This document shows, piece after piece, positions 32,940 to 43,228 of a DNA stretch of 64,000 bases. The notes beneath the pieces were generated by a model that did no database searches, had not been told where the DNA came from, and worked only from the letters and a program-made list of their open reading frames with translations. A program made the translations under genes and the position numbers. The DNA lies in contig CM119267.1 of assembly GCA_051294375.1 (NCBI GenBank), positions 13,215,081 through 13,279,080 on the forward strand, given 5' to 3'. The DNA is from Paraspadella gotoi. Its lineage: Eukaryota > Chaetognatha. The stretch's first letter is position 1; every line of letters starts with the position of its first letter.

Positions 32940-34262
32940 ATATTCAAGGTTTTATTTTATAAAAAATCATAAGTATTTAATGCTAGTGTATAACTTATAC
33001 CTAAAAATTATAATTATAAGGTGTTAAAGTAAAGGGCAGAGGACCACAATGCTATTAATAGAAATAACAAACTATAATCTATATATATATATATATATTA
33101 AGGCGGATCTCTGACGTATAATTTTCTTCAAAATATTTTACCTCCCGATTTTTCTTTGCCTCTCTTACTTTTCTTTATTTCACAAGAGCAATTGATTATT
33201 AAATATTCGGGATCAGCATTTTTTCAATTTATCAAAAAATAGCCAATCGCGATCTGTGATTGGTCAATATCGGTCACGTGACCTTAAAATTTTTGTATTT
33301 TAAAGGTTTTTTTAACTGAAAAATTATTTGAATAATATTTCACACAAAATTGACAAAGATTAAATTATAAAACAATATCAACGCAGAGTAAAACAGTGAT
33401 AGTAAAATGTAACAATAGCCAGCAGCAGCAACTTTCATTGTTTTAATTTTGCTTCCCAAATCAGATTCAGACTCTTTATTGATGTAGGAAAACAAAACTT
33501 GAAAAACTTGACAAAACCAATCTTCTATCCTTGGAAAAAGAAATTAAATTAGCAAAAACGTTGAATGAAAAATATCTTATTTTGACCTTCATTTGATTCA
33601 ACTGCAAATGAGAAAACCGAAAATACCCCTGTTTACATCTTCTCTCTCTCTCTCACTCATGACAAAGATCCACTAGGAGTCCAGTAAAATTGATTTTGAT
33701 CAGGCATAAACTATCTTTCTCTCTATATTTTAAAAACATCTGGTGAAATGATAGGACATATAAGGAATAATAACAGGTCTCACAAGTTAATTACAATTAA
33801 AAAAAAAGATGCAAAGTTAATAACCAATATTGAACCTTATCTCCCATTCGACTTATTAACTATACATGAAAAATTTTATGCATTGCCCTTCTTTAATTTT
33901 TCATATCTCTCTCTTTTTCACTCAATTATGAGTTCACGCTAATATTTTTGTTTGTGGTATTTGATTCGCTCGTACTACATTTTACTATTTTTTATTATAT
34001 TTCAACCTCAGTTTTACGGGATTTTATGGCCTTTATTGTAAAAAATTGAACCTGTCTGAATTTCGCAACCTTGTATTCATCAATCGCCTATCAATCGGCT
34101 AAATTTCTGAATCTACGCCGTTATAATTCCACGTTAAACTTAAAGGTGGGTCTTTAATGCTCGATTGTGAAGCAAAAAAAATACTTCACAATCTATGAAA
34201 TAATATTTTTTTTTTTATTCAATTAATTTGGCCATTATAAAATTTGGGATAGAGAAGAAGAT
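32940..34262 (+). repeat. Block E, copy 1
   Basis: Conserved 1.3 kb block starting TTCAAGGTTTTATTTTATAA. It matches 39210-40500 and 51240-52690. No coding frame is conserved. It holds the CCAAT/E-box cluster at 33243-33283. At about 34262 it switches abruptly to block C, whereas copies 2 and 3 continue into block F. Confidence 0.75.
33243..33283. promoter_or_regulatory. Inverted CCAAT pair plus palindromic E-box
   Basis: CCAAT (33243-33247) and ATTGG (33259-33263) face each other. They are followed by the perfect 12-bp palindrome GGTCACGTGACC (33272-33283), which contains CACGTG. The cluster is unchanged in all three E copies. Confidence 0.45.
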
Positions 34263-34487
34263 AAGAAGGTTTTCAATTTTTAAAATTTTTATTTTAGAGA
34301 GAGAGAGAGCGGGGATAAAATTAGAAAAAAGACGAGAATATAAAAATAAAAGGAGCTGGGCTATTTGAGGAGATTGAATTGGATAAAACCGATAAAGACG
34401 CAGAGACGGGCGCGAGTGAGCGTTGTAAAAATATCGTAAAATGTAAAGATAAAAGAGAACTGGGCGGAATGTCGTGAAAAGGAGACG

Positions 34488-34531
<44 letters not shown>

Positions 34532-34800
34532 CAGTCGTCTGCCCAGGTTTTCGCAAATTCTAGAAGACGGTTTCCAACATGGAATGAAGAGGAAGCGCGA
34601 AACGAGAGAGAGATGGAATTTTTTTTCTAAAGAGAGACTGAACGAGAAGAGGAGGAAGAGGAGGAGGACAACTTAGAGGTAGGCGAAGTAGGTGGAGGAG
34701 GAGGAAACTAAGAGGAGGAAGAGGAGGATGAGAGGCGGGGAACGAAAGGGTCAACGAGGGAAGGGAAAAGGAAAATAATAAATATTGATAGTTCTATTCT
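34263..34800 (+). repeat. Block C, extra copy
   Basis: Same landmarks as 31785-32345, joined directly to the end of block E through GAGAAGAAGATAA. This order is not seen in the other units. Confidence 0.75.
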
Positions 34801-35235
34801 TTCGTTCTCTCTTTTAACTTTTTGTTATTACTATATTTTTTTTAAATTTTTAATGCAAATATGCAAATGATAGCTTTCCATACGAGAGATTGCTCAGCTG
34901 CTGTTTTTAAAACTTTCTTGGCTTAAGCCCGTCTTGGTTAGATTTTTGGTTCGGTTCAGCTTCCTTTTTTTTTTTATTAATACCAAAAACAGTATTGACA
35001 AATCAGAAACAGTATCAGTGTAAAAGTAAAAACTAATCTATTAAATTTCAACATAAACAAAGACACTAACGTTTAAATGGAACGTTTAAATATTATGAAC
35101 TAATTCATAATAAACTATAAAATATAACGTTCAAGAACGTTCAAAATTCAAATTTTAAACCAAAAATATGAAAACAAAGACAAAAAAAAAAATATAAAGC
35201 ATAAACGAAGAACAACGTTAATAAAACGTTTATGG

Positions 35236-35465
35236 TGGACTAAAATCCACCAACCTTTCATCAGCGGCCATTGGTGCCGGAGGAAAATCATTCGCCTCCC
35301 AACCCAAAGGTGCGGGGTTCTAGCCCGGTGGCCGCCTAGCAGTTAAGAGAGACGGGGCGCTTAACCCGCCAGAACTCAGTGTTACAGCCTGATCCGAAGA
35401 TCAGGGACAGCTTATATTGAACGGTTCTGTCACTAACACAACAATTATCACTGTCTCTTCACGTT
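35236..35465 (+). repeat. Block D (SINE-B), copy 2
   Basis: Carries GGTGGACTAAAATCCACC, GGTTCTAGCCC and CCTGATCCGAAGATCAGG intact. Confidence 0.65.
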
Positions 35466-35566
35466 CAAAGATAATGCGTAAAAACTAAAACAAATAATAT
35501 GAAAACATTAACAAAAACAAAAAATATAAAGCATAAATGAAAAACATGAGAGCAAAAAACAAATAA

Positions 35567-35576
35567 NNNNNNNNNN
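35567..35576. other. Assembly gap (10 N)
   Basis: Ten N followed by sequence that repeats the block C/D boundary already seen upstream. Confidence 0.99.
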
Positions 35577-35694
35577 ATTACTATATTTTTTTAAAATTTT
35601 TAATTCAAATATGCAAAAAACCAAAAATATGAAAACAAAGACAAAAAAAATATAAAGCATAAACGAAGAACAACGTTAATAAAACGTTTATGGT

Positions 35695-35786
35695 GGACTA
35701 AAATCCACCAACCTTTCATCAGAGGCCATTGGTGCCAGAGGCAAGTCATTCGCCTCCCAACCCGAAGGTGCGGGGTTCTAGCCCGG
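35695..35786 (+). repeat. Block D fragment, cut at GGTTCTAGCCCGG
   Basis: Begins as other D copies but stops inside the box B-like region, where block A starts without transition. Confidence 0.65.
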
Positions 35787-35885
35787 TTTGGGATTTTTGA
35801 TAGAGAAAAAAAAATAAATGGCATAATAAAATTTTTAGAAGGCAAAAAATAATAGAATTTTTTCAAAAAACGAACGGTCGTACAT

Positions 35886-35921
<36 letters not shown>

Positions 35922-36123
35922 TGAAAAAGAAAGTGACTAAAAATTTTTTTTTTTGTAAAAAAAAAAAGAGAGAGAGAGAGAGAGATAGAGAGAGCCGGAA
36001 CTCGTTTTTACTCGTCGCGACAGTGACGGAGGTAAAAAAAAGAGTGACTAAAAATTATTTTTGTACAGAAAAAAAAGAGATAGAAAGAGAGGAAAGAGAG
36101 AGAGAGACAGATAGAGAAGAAAG

Positions 36124-36159
<36 letters not shown>

Positions 36160-36242
36160 AAAGTGTTTACTCGTTTACCAAGTGAATAAACTTTTTTTTT
36201 GTAAAAAAAAAAGAGAGAGAGAGTGAGAGAGACGAGAGAGAG

Positions 36243-36274
<32 letters not shown>

Positions 36275-37229
36275 AAGTTTTCCCTAACGATACGCAATAG
36301 TTAGGATCACTTTTGTTTATATCGCGTGATCTCGGTCAAGTTGATTTTTTTTTATACACGTAACGCGTTATTAGGTCATGTTCCTGACATGTTTACACAT
36401 GTGCGGCCAGCAACGGACACGAAATCCAGGTGAAGTTAGTTATTCTTCACATTTCTCAAAAAAATCCACGAAAATCTCAGATTAAATTGGGATTTTGTAT
36501 GAGAAAGAAGCGCGAATAAATGGCGATAATAAAAGTTTTTAGAAGGAAAGAAATAATAAGATTTTCAAAAACGGTGGTAAAACAAAGTGAATATTTTTTT
36601 TTTGTAAAAAAAAACAGAGAAGAGAAGAGAAGAGAGAGAGAGAGAGGAGAGAGAGAGAACCGAGACGGAGGAGACGGAGGGAGAGAGAGAAGAGAGCCTG
36701 AACTCGTTTTTTTTAAACGATTCAGAAAACGGCATCGCCTGATCAAAATATATTGTTTTTAGAAAGAAAAAATAATCAGAATTTTCAAAAAACGAACGAT
36801 CACAAACGCAAGAGATCGCACACAATAGAGAGACAGAGAGAACTGAACTCAGTTTTTAAACGATTCAGAAAAGGCAGCGCCTAAAAAAAAAAATATATAT
36901 AATATAAAAAATAAATAAAAGAAAGCAAAAAATGTTACAATGGTTTACAATTGGAAACTTTTTCCAATTTTTTCCAATCGCAGCTTGTAAAAGATTTTAT
37001 TTTATTTGTATTAAAATTAAGATATAGCTCTCATATAAAAAAAATCCTTGAGTCCATTTTTATTAGAAATTTAAAAAAAAAATTTTTGAATTTCATCTTC
37101 AATATTATATCAATAGCATATGTAAAATTACTTAAGCATTTCTATATAATAATTTGGATATTATAATGAAGTACTATAGATCTTATTTGCATATTGCAGT
37201 AAATCATAATGAAGTGGAAATTCAAACAT
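35787..37229 (+). repeat. Block A and part of P, copy 2
   Basis: Same structure as 29515-30840. Wherever I compared it, this stretch is identical, base for base, to 47676-49118 (offset 11,889), although flanking sequence differs between those units. It starts TTTGGGATTTTTGATAGAG. Confidence 0.8.
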
Positions 37230-37455
37230 CAAAAAAGTACTTGAATCCAATGTATACTGAAACATACAGCATTGCGAAGATCTAAGAAGAAGCCATATCT
37301 AAATTTTTAACTTACTATGATCGCAACTTTTGATAAATATCGATCTAATTGTATAATTTTTATATTTAAAAAAAACATATCAAGCCAACCTAGTCAAAAG
37401 CTATAGTTTTATAATGAACACGTACCAACGGAGACGACGACGTCACAAAGAAGCA
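37185..37455 (+). promoter_or_regulatory. Module P, copy 2 (degraded)
   Basis: TTTGCATATTGCAG and AATTTTTAACTTACTATG are kept, but the TATAAAA motif reads TAGTCAAAAG and the GAC run is shortened. It resembles module P with many small indels. Confidence 0.3.
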
Positions 37456-37467
37456 ACCCTAACAATT

Positions 37468-37760
37468 ATAGAGCCTGACCCGGCTTCGCCGGTCTAAGGC
37501 TCGATAAAAATGTTTGCCTTGAATTTATCGCGTGCTTAGGATGGAACCAATACTTTTCGGAATGAATGGATTTATTATATTTTCGAATAATTATAGAAGG
37601 ATGTATACTGTATTATATATGCCAGGTATTCTGGGAGTGAATAAACGAGACTGTGAGAGAGTCTTGATTGAAAGCTTGCAGGGACCTGCTGGTCATTATC
37701 TTGTAAGAGTGATGGGGCCTTAAACCAAAGCCTGTCCAAAGTCAGGGACAAGCTATTTAA
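37468..37760 (+). other. Block B, copy 2 (paired hairpins)
   Basis: GAGCCT/AGGCTC (37471-37476, 37497-37502) encloses CCGGC-TTC-GCCGG. CGATAAA/TTTATCG lies at 37502-37508 and 37524-37530. No gap here. It is followed by AATAAA and TATATA repeats. A 63-codon plus-strand frame crosses it but I do not recognise it. Confidence 0.55.
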
Positions 37761-37924
37761 TAAATGAATGGATGATTTTTATATTGGTTGTACCAATTTC
37801 ATAGTATTTTATAGTATTGTATTTTATAGTTTGTTATATATATATATACATATATATATACATATTGTATAGTTTATAAAATAATTATTAAACGAGATTG
37901 ACTTTAAAAATGGGGACAAGGCAC

Positions 37925-38158
37925 GGCTTTTTCAATTTTTAAAATTTTTATTTTAGAGAGAGAGAGAGAGGGAGGAGAAAGGTAAATTAGAAAAAAAAGA
38001 CGAGAATATAAAAATAAAAGGAGCTGGGCTATTGAGGAGATTGAATTGGATAAAACCGATAAAGACGCAGAGACGGGCGCGAGTGAGCGTTGTAAAAATA
38101 TCGTAAAATGTAAAGATAAAAGAGAACTGGCGGAATGTCGTGAAAAGGAGACGGACAG

Positions 38159-38213
<55 letters not shown>

Positions 38214-38500
38214 AGGAAGAGAGAGAGAGAGAGAGCTTCAGTCGTCTGCCCAGGTTTTCGCAAATTCTAGAAGACGGTTTCCAACATGGAATGAAGAGGA
38301 AGCGCGAAACGAGAGAGAGAGAGATGGAATTTTTTTTCTAAAGAGAGACTGAACGAGAGAGAGGAAGAGGAGGAGGACAACTTAGAGGTAGGCGAAGTAG
38401 GTGGAGGAGGAGGAAACTAAGAGGAGGAGAGGATGAGAGAGGCGGGGAAACGAAAGGGTCAACGAGGGAAGGAAAAAGGAAAAATAATAAATATTGATAG
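37925..38500 (+). repeat. Block C, copy 2
   Basis: Same landmarks as copy 1, with different GA tract length. Confidence 0.75.
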
Positions 38501-38822
38501 TTCTATTCTTTCGTTCTTCTCTTTTAACTTTTTGTTATTACTATATTTTTTTAAAAATTTTTAATGCAAATATGCAAAATAGCTCCAAAAATTCCAGCTG
38601 CTTTAAACTCTGGCTTAACCCGCTGTAATTTTGTTGTACTTCTTTTATTAATACAAAAACAGTATTGACAAATCAGAAACGTACAGTGTAAAAGTAAAAA
38701 CTATCTATTAAATATACAAAGACACTAACGTTTAAAGGACGAATAGAACAACAATACTAAAATAAGTTCAAGACTTCAAAATCTTACCAAGAAAAAAATA
38801 TAAGCATACAGAATTATACGTT

Positions 38823-39055
38823 TGGTGGACTAAAATCCACCAACCTTTCATCAGCGGCCATTGGTGCCGGAGGAAATCATTCGCCTCCAACCCAAAGGTG
38901 CGGGGTTCTAGCCCGGTGGCCGCCTAGCAAGTTAAGAGAGACGGGGCGCTTAACCCGCCAGTAACTCAGTGTTACAGCCTGATCGAAGATCAGGGACAGC
39001 TTATATTGAACGGTTCTGTCACTAACACAAACAATTATCACTGTCTCTTCACGTT
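38823..39055 (+). repeat. Block D (SINE-B), copy 3
   Basis: Box B-like GGTTCTAGCCC is intact; a base is missing from the CGAA loop. Confidence 0.6.
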
Positions 39056-39184
39056 CAAAGATAATGCGTAAAAACTAAAACAAAATAATATGAAAACATT
39101 AACAAAAACAAAAAATATAAGCATAAATGAAAAACATGAGAGCAAAAACAAATAAAATAAAACATTAATAAAAGTGTAATATTC

Positions 39185-39209
39185 NNNNNNNNNNNNNNNN
39201 NNNNNNNNN
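39185..39209. other. Assembly gap (25 N), probably zero length
   Basis: The flanks read AATATTC and AAGGTTTT. The other E copies read AATATTCAAGGTTTT without a break. Confidence 0.95.
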
Positions 39210-40500
39210 AAGGTTTTATTTTATAAAAAGTCATAAGTATTTAATGCATAGTGTATAACTTATACCTAAAAATTTATAATTATAAGGTGTTAAAGTAAAG
39301 GGCAGAGGGACCACAATGCTATTAATAGAAATAACAAACTATAATATATATATATATATATTAAGGCGGATCTCTGACGTATAATTTTCTTCAAAATATT
39401 TTACCTCCCGATTTTTCTTTGCCCTTTTTACTTTTCTTTTATTTCACAAGAGCAATTGATTATTAAATATTCGGGATCACACGCATTTTTTCAATTTATC
39501 AAAAAATAGCCAATCGCGATCTGTGATTGGTCAATATCGGTCACGTGACCTTAAAATTTTTGTATTTTAAAGGTTTTTTTAACTGAAAAAAGTTATTTGA
39601 AATTAATATTTCACACAAAATTGACAAAGATTTTTAAACAATATCAACGAGAGTAAAACAGTTAGAAAGTAACAATAGCCAGCGCAGCAACTTTCATTGT
39701 TTTAATTTTGCTTCCCAAATCAGATTCAGACTCTTTATTGATGTAGGAAAACAAAACTTGAAAAACTTGACAAAACCAATCTCTATCCTTGGAAAAAGAA
39801 ATTAAATTAGCTAAAAACGTTGAATGAAAAATATCTTATTTTGACCTTCATTTGATTCAACTGCAAATGAGAAACCGAAAATACCCCTGTTACATCTTTC
39901 TCTCTCTCACTCATGACAAAGATCCACTAGGAGTCCAGTAAAATTGATTTTGTATCAGGCATAAACTATCTTTCTCTCTATATTTTAAAAACATCTGGTG
40001 AAATGATTGGACATATAAGGAATAATAACAGGGTCTCACAAGTTAATTACAATTAAAAAAAAAGATGCAAAGTTAATAACCAATATTGAACCTTATCTCC
40101 CATTCGACTTATTTAACTATACATGAAAAATTTTATGCATTGCCCTTCTTTAATTTTTCATATCTCTCTCTTTTTCACTCAATTATGAGTTCACGCTAAT
40201 ATTTTTGTTTGTGGTATTTGATTCGCTCGTACTACATTTTTACTATTTTTTATTATATTTCAACCTCAGTTTTACGGGATTTTATGGCCTTTATTGTAAA
40301 AAATTGAACCTGTCTGAATTTCGCAACCTTGTATTCATCAATCGCCTATCAATCGGCTAAATTTCTGAATCTAGCGCCGTTATAATTCCACGTTAAACTT
40401 AAAGGGTTCTTTAATGCTCGATTGTGAAGCAAAAAAAATACTTCACAATCTATGAAATAATATTTTTTTTTATTTATTCAATTAATTTGGCCATTATATC
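39210..40500 (+). repeat. Block E, copy 2
   Basis: Collinear with 32940-34262. The CCAAT pair and GGTCACGTGACC (39539-39550) are conserved. It continues into block F. Confidence 0.75.
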
Positions 40501-40721
40501 ATTTGGGATAGAGAAGAAGATAAAGAGGGAAAGAGTAAAAAATTTTGAATTAAATTATGTATCTTAATCTCATTTGCATATTAAAATTTGCATATTGTGA
40601 AACATGCCTATTGCCTAATGTGTGTAATAGTTATAATAAATTAGTTTCATATTTTCATTCTAGTTCATGACTTGTAACGAAATAACCTAGAGGTAAACCT
40701 TAACTCCTTACTCGATCCACC

Positions 40722-41070
40722 TTAATGAACACCTTTCTCGGCGCGTATGATTTCACAGCCACTATCTTCAAGAATTTTATCAAAATACGAGTTTGGGAGC
40801 TGAGACATAGTTCCCTTACAGGCACCAAAAAACCGAATCCAAGTTCCCTGCTTCCTTGAGCGGCGTTGACGTAATGGAACCCTTTTCGTCTGACCATGAT
40901 ACGTAATTTCGAGGGAAAAGGTTTTGAGAAATTCCGCGGTCCTAGCATCTCCCGTCAAAACATTGAAGGAGCCGCGATTGAAGTCACGCATTAATTGGAT
41001 GTATGCCCGATGCGCCAGAAAGATCGAGTTCAAACTTCCTGTGAAGCAGAAGGTATTAGTTAACCTTTAT
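40722..41070 (-). CDS. Unrecognised ORF, about 115 codons, copy 1
   Basis: A minus-strand frame runs from a stop near 41070 to one after EIIRAEKGVH at 40722. It lacks an upstream ATG in this span. Residues include AHRAYIQLMRDFNRGSFN, TGDARTAEFLKTFSLEIT and SYFDKILEDSGCEII, which look protein-like (mixed composition, no simple repeats). A polypyrimidine-AG (CTTCTGCTTCACAG) near 41040 could be a splice acceptor. A second copy lies at 52902-53250. It could be part of a transposon gag/ORF1-type protein, but I cannot name the family. Confidence 0.35.
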
Positions 41071-41183
41071 GGAGACGGATTCGGTTTCAGTATACTTGCC
41101 TGTTTAACCTCTTATCAAACAGAAGGGAAACGAGTTGCTTTTGGATTATAATAAAACCAGTTTTGGGTCGTCTATAAACAAAA

Positions 41184-41255
41184 GAGCTTAACAGTATAAC
41201 GGTTAGGACATCGGACAGTCGCACGGTAGGTCGCTGGTTCGAATCCAGTGAGGTA
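41184..41255 (+). repeat. tRNA-like sequence, copy 1
   Basis: Has TATAACGGTTAG in the D-arm position and a perfect box B, GGTTCGAATCC, with a T-arm-like GCTGG/CCAGT stem. Acceptor and anticodon stems do not pair properly, so it is more likely a SINE head or tRNA relic than a tRNA gene. Confidence 0.45.
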
Positions 41256-41280
41256 AGAATTATTTACTATGTACAGTAGC

Positions 41281-41520
41281 ATCCGTCTAGAATTTCTGAG
41301 ACGGCAAGCTCTGTAACAAATGATACTTTGAAAGCGAGTTTTTGTCTTGTTATACAGTACTCATACGGGTAATCCCCCTTCGGTAAGCCATTGCTCTACG
41401 ACCACTTTTGGGACATAGCAGTTTACTGTAAATGTTTACTTTGAGTGGGATTCGAATCCTGCCATCCCATTCCGCGTCGAAGTCTTAGCTTTTAACCGCT
41501 TTGCCATCTCGTTATTTAAA
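41281..41520 (-). repeat. SINE-C, head type 1, copy 1
   Basis: Read on the minus strand: box A TGGCAAAGCGG, box B GATTCGAATCC, then a body with TGTCCCAAAAGTGGTCGTAG, CAATGGCTTACCGAAGGGGG and the tail CGTCTCAGAAATTCTAGACG. The body matches the plus-strand SINE at 42430-42656, but the tRNA-like head differs. Confidence 0.7.
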
Positions 41521-42429
41521 TAAAACTTAAAAAACCCTAATATAAATTTTTTTTTTTTCTCTTTTTATGCCAACCAAAACTTTATTCTCTTTTTGAAACG
41601 ATTTCATTTTTCATTCTCTCAATCATTAGCCTATTTATTAATATTGATACAATAGGCGACGATGTATAAAAACAGTTTCAGTTGTTTCACAATAAACAAC
41701 AGGTTAAAAACACTTAATAAAACACTTTAAAAGTGTCGGGAAGAAACTTTCGTGAAGATTCATCATCGCAGGATTCGCCCCCTAACAAAAGCAACGTGAA
41801 AATGTTTGACATCGCGGCTTAACAACGAGAAAACTGCCTTTTCCTAAATTTCAAACATTAAAAATAAGCCAGATATTCGCTTTCTTCTTCGTATATCGTC
41901 ATCGCGACGTTCCGTCGCGAATCAGAAAACTTGAGACTCGGATGTCAAAATCTCTGCCGTCGGACGTTGAGCCGTCCTGCCCCTACGGCGATGCCCACCT
42001 TAGCCACTGCGAACGCCAATATAACCTATAACCAATATAACCTATTTAGAGATACGATTTCAAACACACATTTTTTTCTGGCTGCATACACTGCGCCATG
42101 CTAACTTTCATGTCTTACATAGGGATCGTTCATACCAAATTTCAATAAATTTGGTCTCGTAGTTTTCTCGGAACGAGTTCTGGTAACAAAAAGGGGTCCC
42201 TAATTTTATAATGTGAAATTTTAATGTGATTTATCTCAAGTCTCTCCAAATTACGACTCAGAGACCAGCAGATAACCAGAAGACGATTTGGCTGAACGCA
42301 TGTTAACATTAATGAATTTTTTGTTTCCTCAAAAAAATTAAAAGCGAACCTACAGCTTTTGAAATTGTACACCAATATAAAAATTATCATTCATTTATAT
42401 AATTTAATCTGAACTAAATTTTTTTGAAA

Positions 42430-42656
42430 ATCATTTGGCCGAGTGCTTAGTGCGCCGGATTTCAACGTTAAGACAGGTTTCAGGTTCAAATCTGGCTGAA
42501 GTTTCTTTTACCATAAGTTCTTATGTCCCAAAATTGGTCGTAGAGCAATGGCTTACCGAAGGGGAGTAGCCATATGTGAACTCGATATCTCTTTCAAATT
42601 ATTATTTGTACTCGAGTTACAGAGCTTGCCGTCTCAGAAATTCTAGACGGATTCTA
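42430..42656 (+). repeat. SINE-C, head type 2, copy 1
   Basis: The head has box A TGGCCGAGTGCTTAG and box B GGTTCAAATCT, resembling a class II (Ser/Leu-type) tRNA. The body and tail match the SINE at 41281-41520 in opposite orientation. Confidence 0.7.
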
Positions 42657-42782
42657 AATGTATAATAATTATTAGGAGACTCGAAATAAAGAATATAACA
42701 TTACTGTTAATTAGTAACTTAATTAAAATTGATTCGGATTATTATAAAAGTAATTACAATTATTTAGGCGCCAGGAACAAAG

Positions 42783-42798
42783 GCTACACGCCCCCTAG
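42783..42798 (-). other. Possible polypurine tract/LTR edge, copy 1
   Basis: On the minus strand, CTAGGGGGCG is followed by TGTAGCC about 0.43 kb past the integrase stop codon. This is where a 3' LTR (starting TG) would be expected. No matching 5' LTR is visible. Confidence 0.25.
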
Positions 42799-43228
42799 AT
42801 AAAATTGGGGAAATATATTTCGTGTAATTTTGTCTAAGAATAAAAATATGCCTTTGTTTACATTTTGTACATTGTATAACGAGTAAAAGTAAAAATCGAT
42901 AAGATTAAAATGAAAAGAAACGGTAACGGAAATTGAAAAAGAATTTGGGATCTGTGTTAATTCACAGATTCAGTCGAGTTAGTATTTATTACTAACAGAT
43001 GATTGGAGTAGAGAACAGTAACGATTAATTAAACTTGGTGATCGATTGGTGATAAAACAATTTTAGATTAATTGGTGATAATAGGATGATTAACGATTTA
43101 ATTAATTGGTGATAATAATTAGAATTTGATGATTAGAGTAAAATTGAAATTTAAAATTTTGGTACAAGTGAAAGTTCGATCGAATAAAAGTTAGTGAAAG
43201 GAGAGATTGTTTTAAAATCACTGACCCG

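Noticed and set aside
41184-41255. Functional tRNA gene
   Set aside because: The T-arm and box B are good, but acceptor and anticodon stems do not pair, and it sits next to SINE sequence in both units.
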